Shown here: positions 62,713 to 64,000 of the stretch, piece by piece
Numbering within the stretch: position 1 is the first letter of the stretch
Layout of the letters: every line of letters begins with the position of its first letter
Source: AP-15 sp963781215
GTDB taxonomy: Bacteria > Pseudomonadota > Alphaproteobacteria > ATCC43930 > CGMCC-115725
Assembly: GCA_963781215.1 (NCBI GenBank)
Contig: CAWAFE010000006.1
Location: 70,092-134,091, forward strand
DNA: 64,000 bases
Reading direction: 5' to 3'
Notes under the pieces: model-generated
Databases searched by the model: none
Seen by the model: the letters and a program-made list of their open reading frames with translations, nothing else
What the model was told of the DNA's origin: nothing
Position numbers and translations under genes: made by a program

Positions 62713-63834
62713 ATGACCCGCGCCTACGACGCCATCGACGCCGACGGTCACGTGCTGGAGCCGACCACCTTGTGGGACGACTATATGGACCCGGCTTTTC
62801 GCGACCGGGCGCCGCGGCTGGTCGTCAACAACGACGGCAAGGAAATGCTGCTGATCGAGGAAAAAATCCTGGGCAGCCAGCAGGGCATGGGCGGCATCGG
62901 CGGCGTCGGCGCACGCCAGGGCACGGTCCAAGCTTCGACGATGGCCTACAAGGACGGCCGTCCGGGCGGGTTCGACCCGCACAAGCGCATCCCCGACATG
63001 GACCTCGACGGCATCGACGCCGCTTTCCTCTATCCCAGCATGGGGCTCTTTGCCGGGTCGGTGCAGGACCCGCATCTCGCTGCCGCGATGTGCCGCGGCT
63101 ACAACCGCTGGCTCGCCGATTACTGTAAGCCCTACCCCGACCGCCTCTTCGGCATCGCCATGTTGCCGATGCAGTCGATCGACTTGGCGGTCAAGGAAAT
63201 GCAGTTCGCGAAGGGAAAGCTCGGCTTCCGCGGCGGCTTCATCCGCCCCAACCCCTACAACAACAAGATGATCCACGACCCGATCTACGAGCCGTTCTGG
63301 CAGGCGGCCGAGGACCTCGACTTCTCGATCGGCTTTCACGAAGGCGGCAACAGCGGCATGCCGACGGTCGGCATCGACCGTTTCCAGGGCCGCGCGGCGC
63401 AGCACATCATCAGTCACACGATGGAGATGATGCTCGCCTGCATGAGCGTGATCTGGGGTGGGGTCTGCGAGCGCCATCCGAAGGTGCGGATCGGCTTTCT
63501 CGAATCGGGCGGCGGCTGGATCGCCCCGTGGCTCGACCGTATGGACCGGCATTTCGACGACCAGGGGTTCAACGATTCCGGGCTGACAACGCGGCCCAGC
63601 GAGATCTTCCAGCGCAATTGCTGGATCTCGTTCGAGCCGGTCGAGGGCAGCCTCAGGGTGCTGGCCGACTATATCGGGCCGCACAAGATCATGTGGGCGA
63701 CCGATTACCCGCACCGCGACGGCTTCTTTCCGGGCGCGCCGAAGATGATGCTCGACCGGCTCGAAGGGGTCTCCCCTGAAACCAGGCACCAGGTCATGGC
63801 CGGGGGTGCGATGGGGTTCTACGGGCTGCAATAG
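62713..63834 (+). CDS. Amidohydrolase family 2 protein (ACMSD-like)
   Basis: 373 residues. The N-terminal metal motif is AIDADGHVLEP (DxH); GFHEGG and MMLACMSVIWGG lie mid-barrel, and the terminal aspartate is in WATDYPHRDG. Same superfamily as the product of the gene at 21753, though clearly not its close copy. ATG 62713 lies four bases after GGAGAGGG. Its neighbours are the divergent EthD-like genes, which may form one functional group. The exact reaction is unknown. Confidence 0.87.
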   Translation: MTRAYDAIDADGHVLEPTTLWDDYMDPAFRDRAPRLVVNNDGKEMLLIEEKILGSQQGMGGIGGVGARQGTVQASTMAYKDGRPGGFDPHKRIPDMDLDGIDAAFLYPSMGLFAGSVQDPHLAAAMCRGYNRWLADYCKPYPDRLFGIAMLPMQSIDLAVKEMQFAKGKLGFRGGFIRPNPYNNKMIHDPIYEPFWQAAEDLDFSIGFHEGGNSGMPTVGIDRFQGRAAQHIISHTMEMMLACMSVIWGGVCERHPKVRIGFLESGGGWIAPWLDRMDRHFDDQGFNDSGLTTRPSEIFQRNCWISFEPVEGSLRVLADYIGPHKIMWATDYPHRDGFFPGAPKMMLDRLEGVSPETRHQVMAGGAMGFYGLQ

Positions 63835-63934
63835 CGCGGGCACGTACTCACGCGGGTTGGACGGGTCGGGTCCGCCCGAACCTTTCGGGGCCTGTTTTCC
63901 CTGATATTTGCAGGGAATTTACAGGGGATGGGCT

Positions 63935-63975
63935 TCAGCCGGACGGCGAGCGCGGACCGCTCATCGTCCGGCTGA
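63935..63975. terminator. Inverted repeat downstream of the amidohydrolase gene
   Basis: TCAGCCGGACG and CGTCCGGCTGA are perfect 11-base arms around a 19-base spacer, 100 bases after the amidohydrolase stop. A run of short direct repeats (GCAGGGAATTTACAGGGG) precedes it at about 63910-63928. A terminator or a mobile-element edge is possible. The rest of 63835-64000 has no gene. Confidence 0.4.
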
Positions 63976-64000
63976 GCGTCACACTACCCTACGATTATGG

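Noticed and set aside
1..64000. tRNA, rRNA and CRISPR arrays
   Set aside because: I looked for cloverleaf ends, rRNA core sequence and evenly spaced direct repeats and found none that I can support.

Overview
The window is a GC-rich stretch of an alphaproteobacterial chromosome, most like the Rhodospirillales. Two conserved gene orders support this: ntrY-ntrX-dat-hfq-hflX with mazG close by, and the run rlpA-dac-tmk-holB-metG-tatD-MBL hydrolase. Dispersed palindromic repeats of the type cattgcgag...gaagcaatc, common in this class, occur at four places. I found no rRNA, tRNA, CRISPR array or complete insertion sequence. Species cannot be told from the sequence alone.

Layout. 1-9.1 kb: nitrogen-responsive two-component system NtrYX, a D-amino acid transaminase, a HAD phosphatase, Hfq, HflX, two small envelope proteins, two GNAT acetyltransferases flanking MazG, and a truncated methyltransferase. 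9.4-18.4 kb: a minus-strand housekeeping operon for RNA/DNA turnover, translation, replication, dTMP synthesis and cell-wall remodelling. 18.6-24.5 kb: a plus-strand catabolic operon made of a LigB-type dioxygenase, two ferritin-like diiron proteins each followed by a small 2[4Fe-4S] ferredoxin, an ACMSD-type amidohydrolase and an aldehyde dehydrogenase whose frame is broken by four single-base insertions. 24.5-30.4 kb: an accessory island with visibly lower GC, holding a decayed ParDE-like module, a nucleotidyltransferase next to a HAD-SIR2-SLOG fusion (the best candidate for an undescribed defence system), DinB, DUF2255 and a MazEF-like pair; it ends in a second, partial copy of the same aldehyde dehydrogenase. 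30.5-39 kb: polyphosphate kinase 2, cation and anion transporters, a lipoprotein/membrane fusion and DUF2252. 39.1-47.9 kb: a two-gene RND efflux system, a histidine phosphatase, a flippase-like membrane protein and several small secreted proteins, some frameshifted. 48-60 kb: surface-polysaccharide functions (methyltransferase, VanZ-like protein, deacetylase, exosortase-A-type O-glycosylation ligase, heparinase-like enzyme, GT4 lipid-carrier transferase) mixed with an MFS exporter, a TauD-like dioxygenase, a DUF1674 protein and RsmB. 60-64 kb: cupin, methyltransferase, two tandem EthD-like proteins and a second ACMSD-type amidohydrolase.

How parts work together. NtrYX and Hfq suggest nitrogen and sRNA control. 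The 18.6 kb operon reads as ring hydroxylation or cleavage (diiron proteins fed by ferredoxins, then LigB) followed by aldehyde oxidation and decarboxylation or hydrolysis. The island genes DinB, HAD-SIR2-SLOG and NTase are consecutive with tiny overlaps or gaps, so they are probably co-transcribed.

A caution runs through the window. At least ten otherwise recognisable genes or gene pieces are broken by single-base changes, nearly all of them extra bases. This could be real decay or an insertion-biased sequencing or assembly error, so every pseudogene call here is conditional on raw-read checking.
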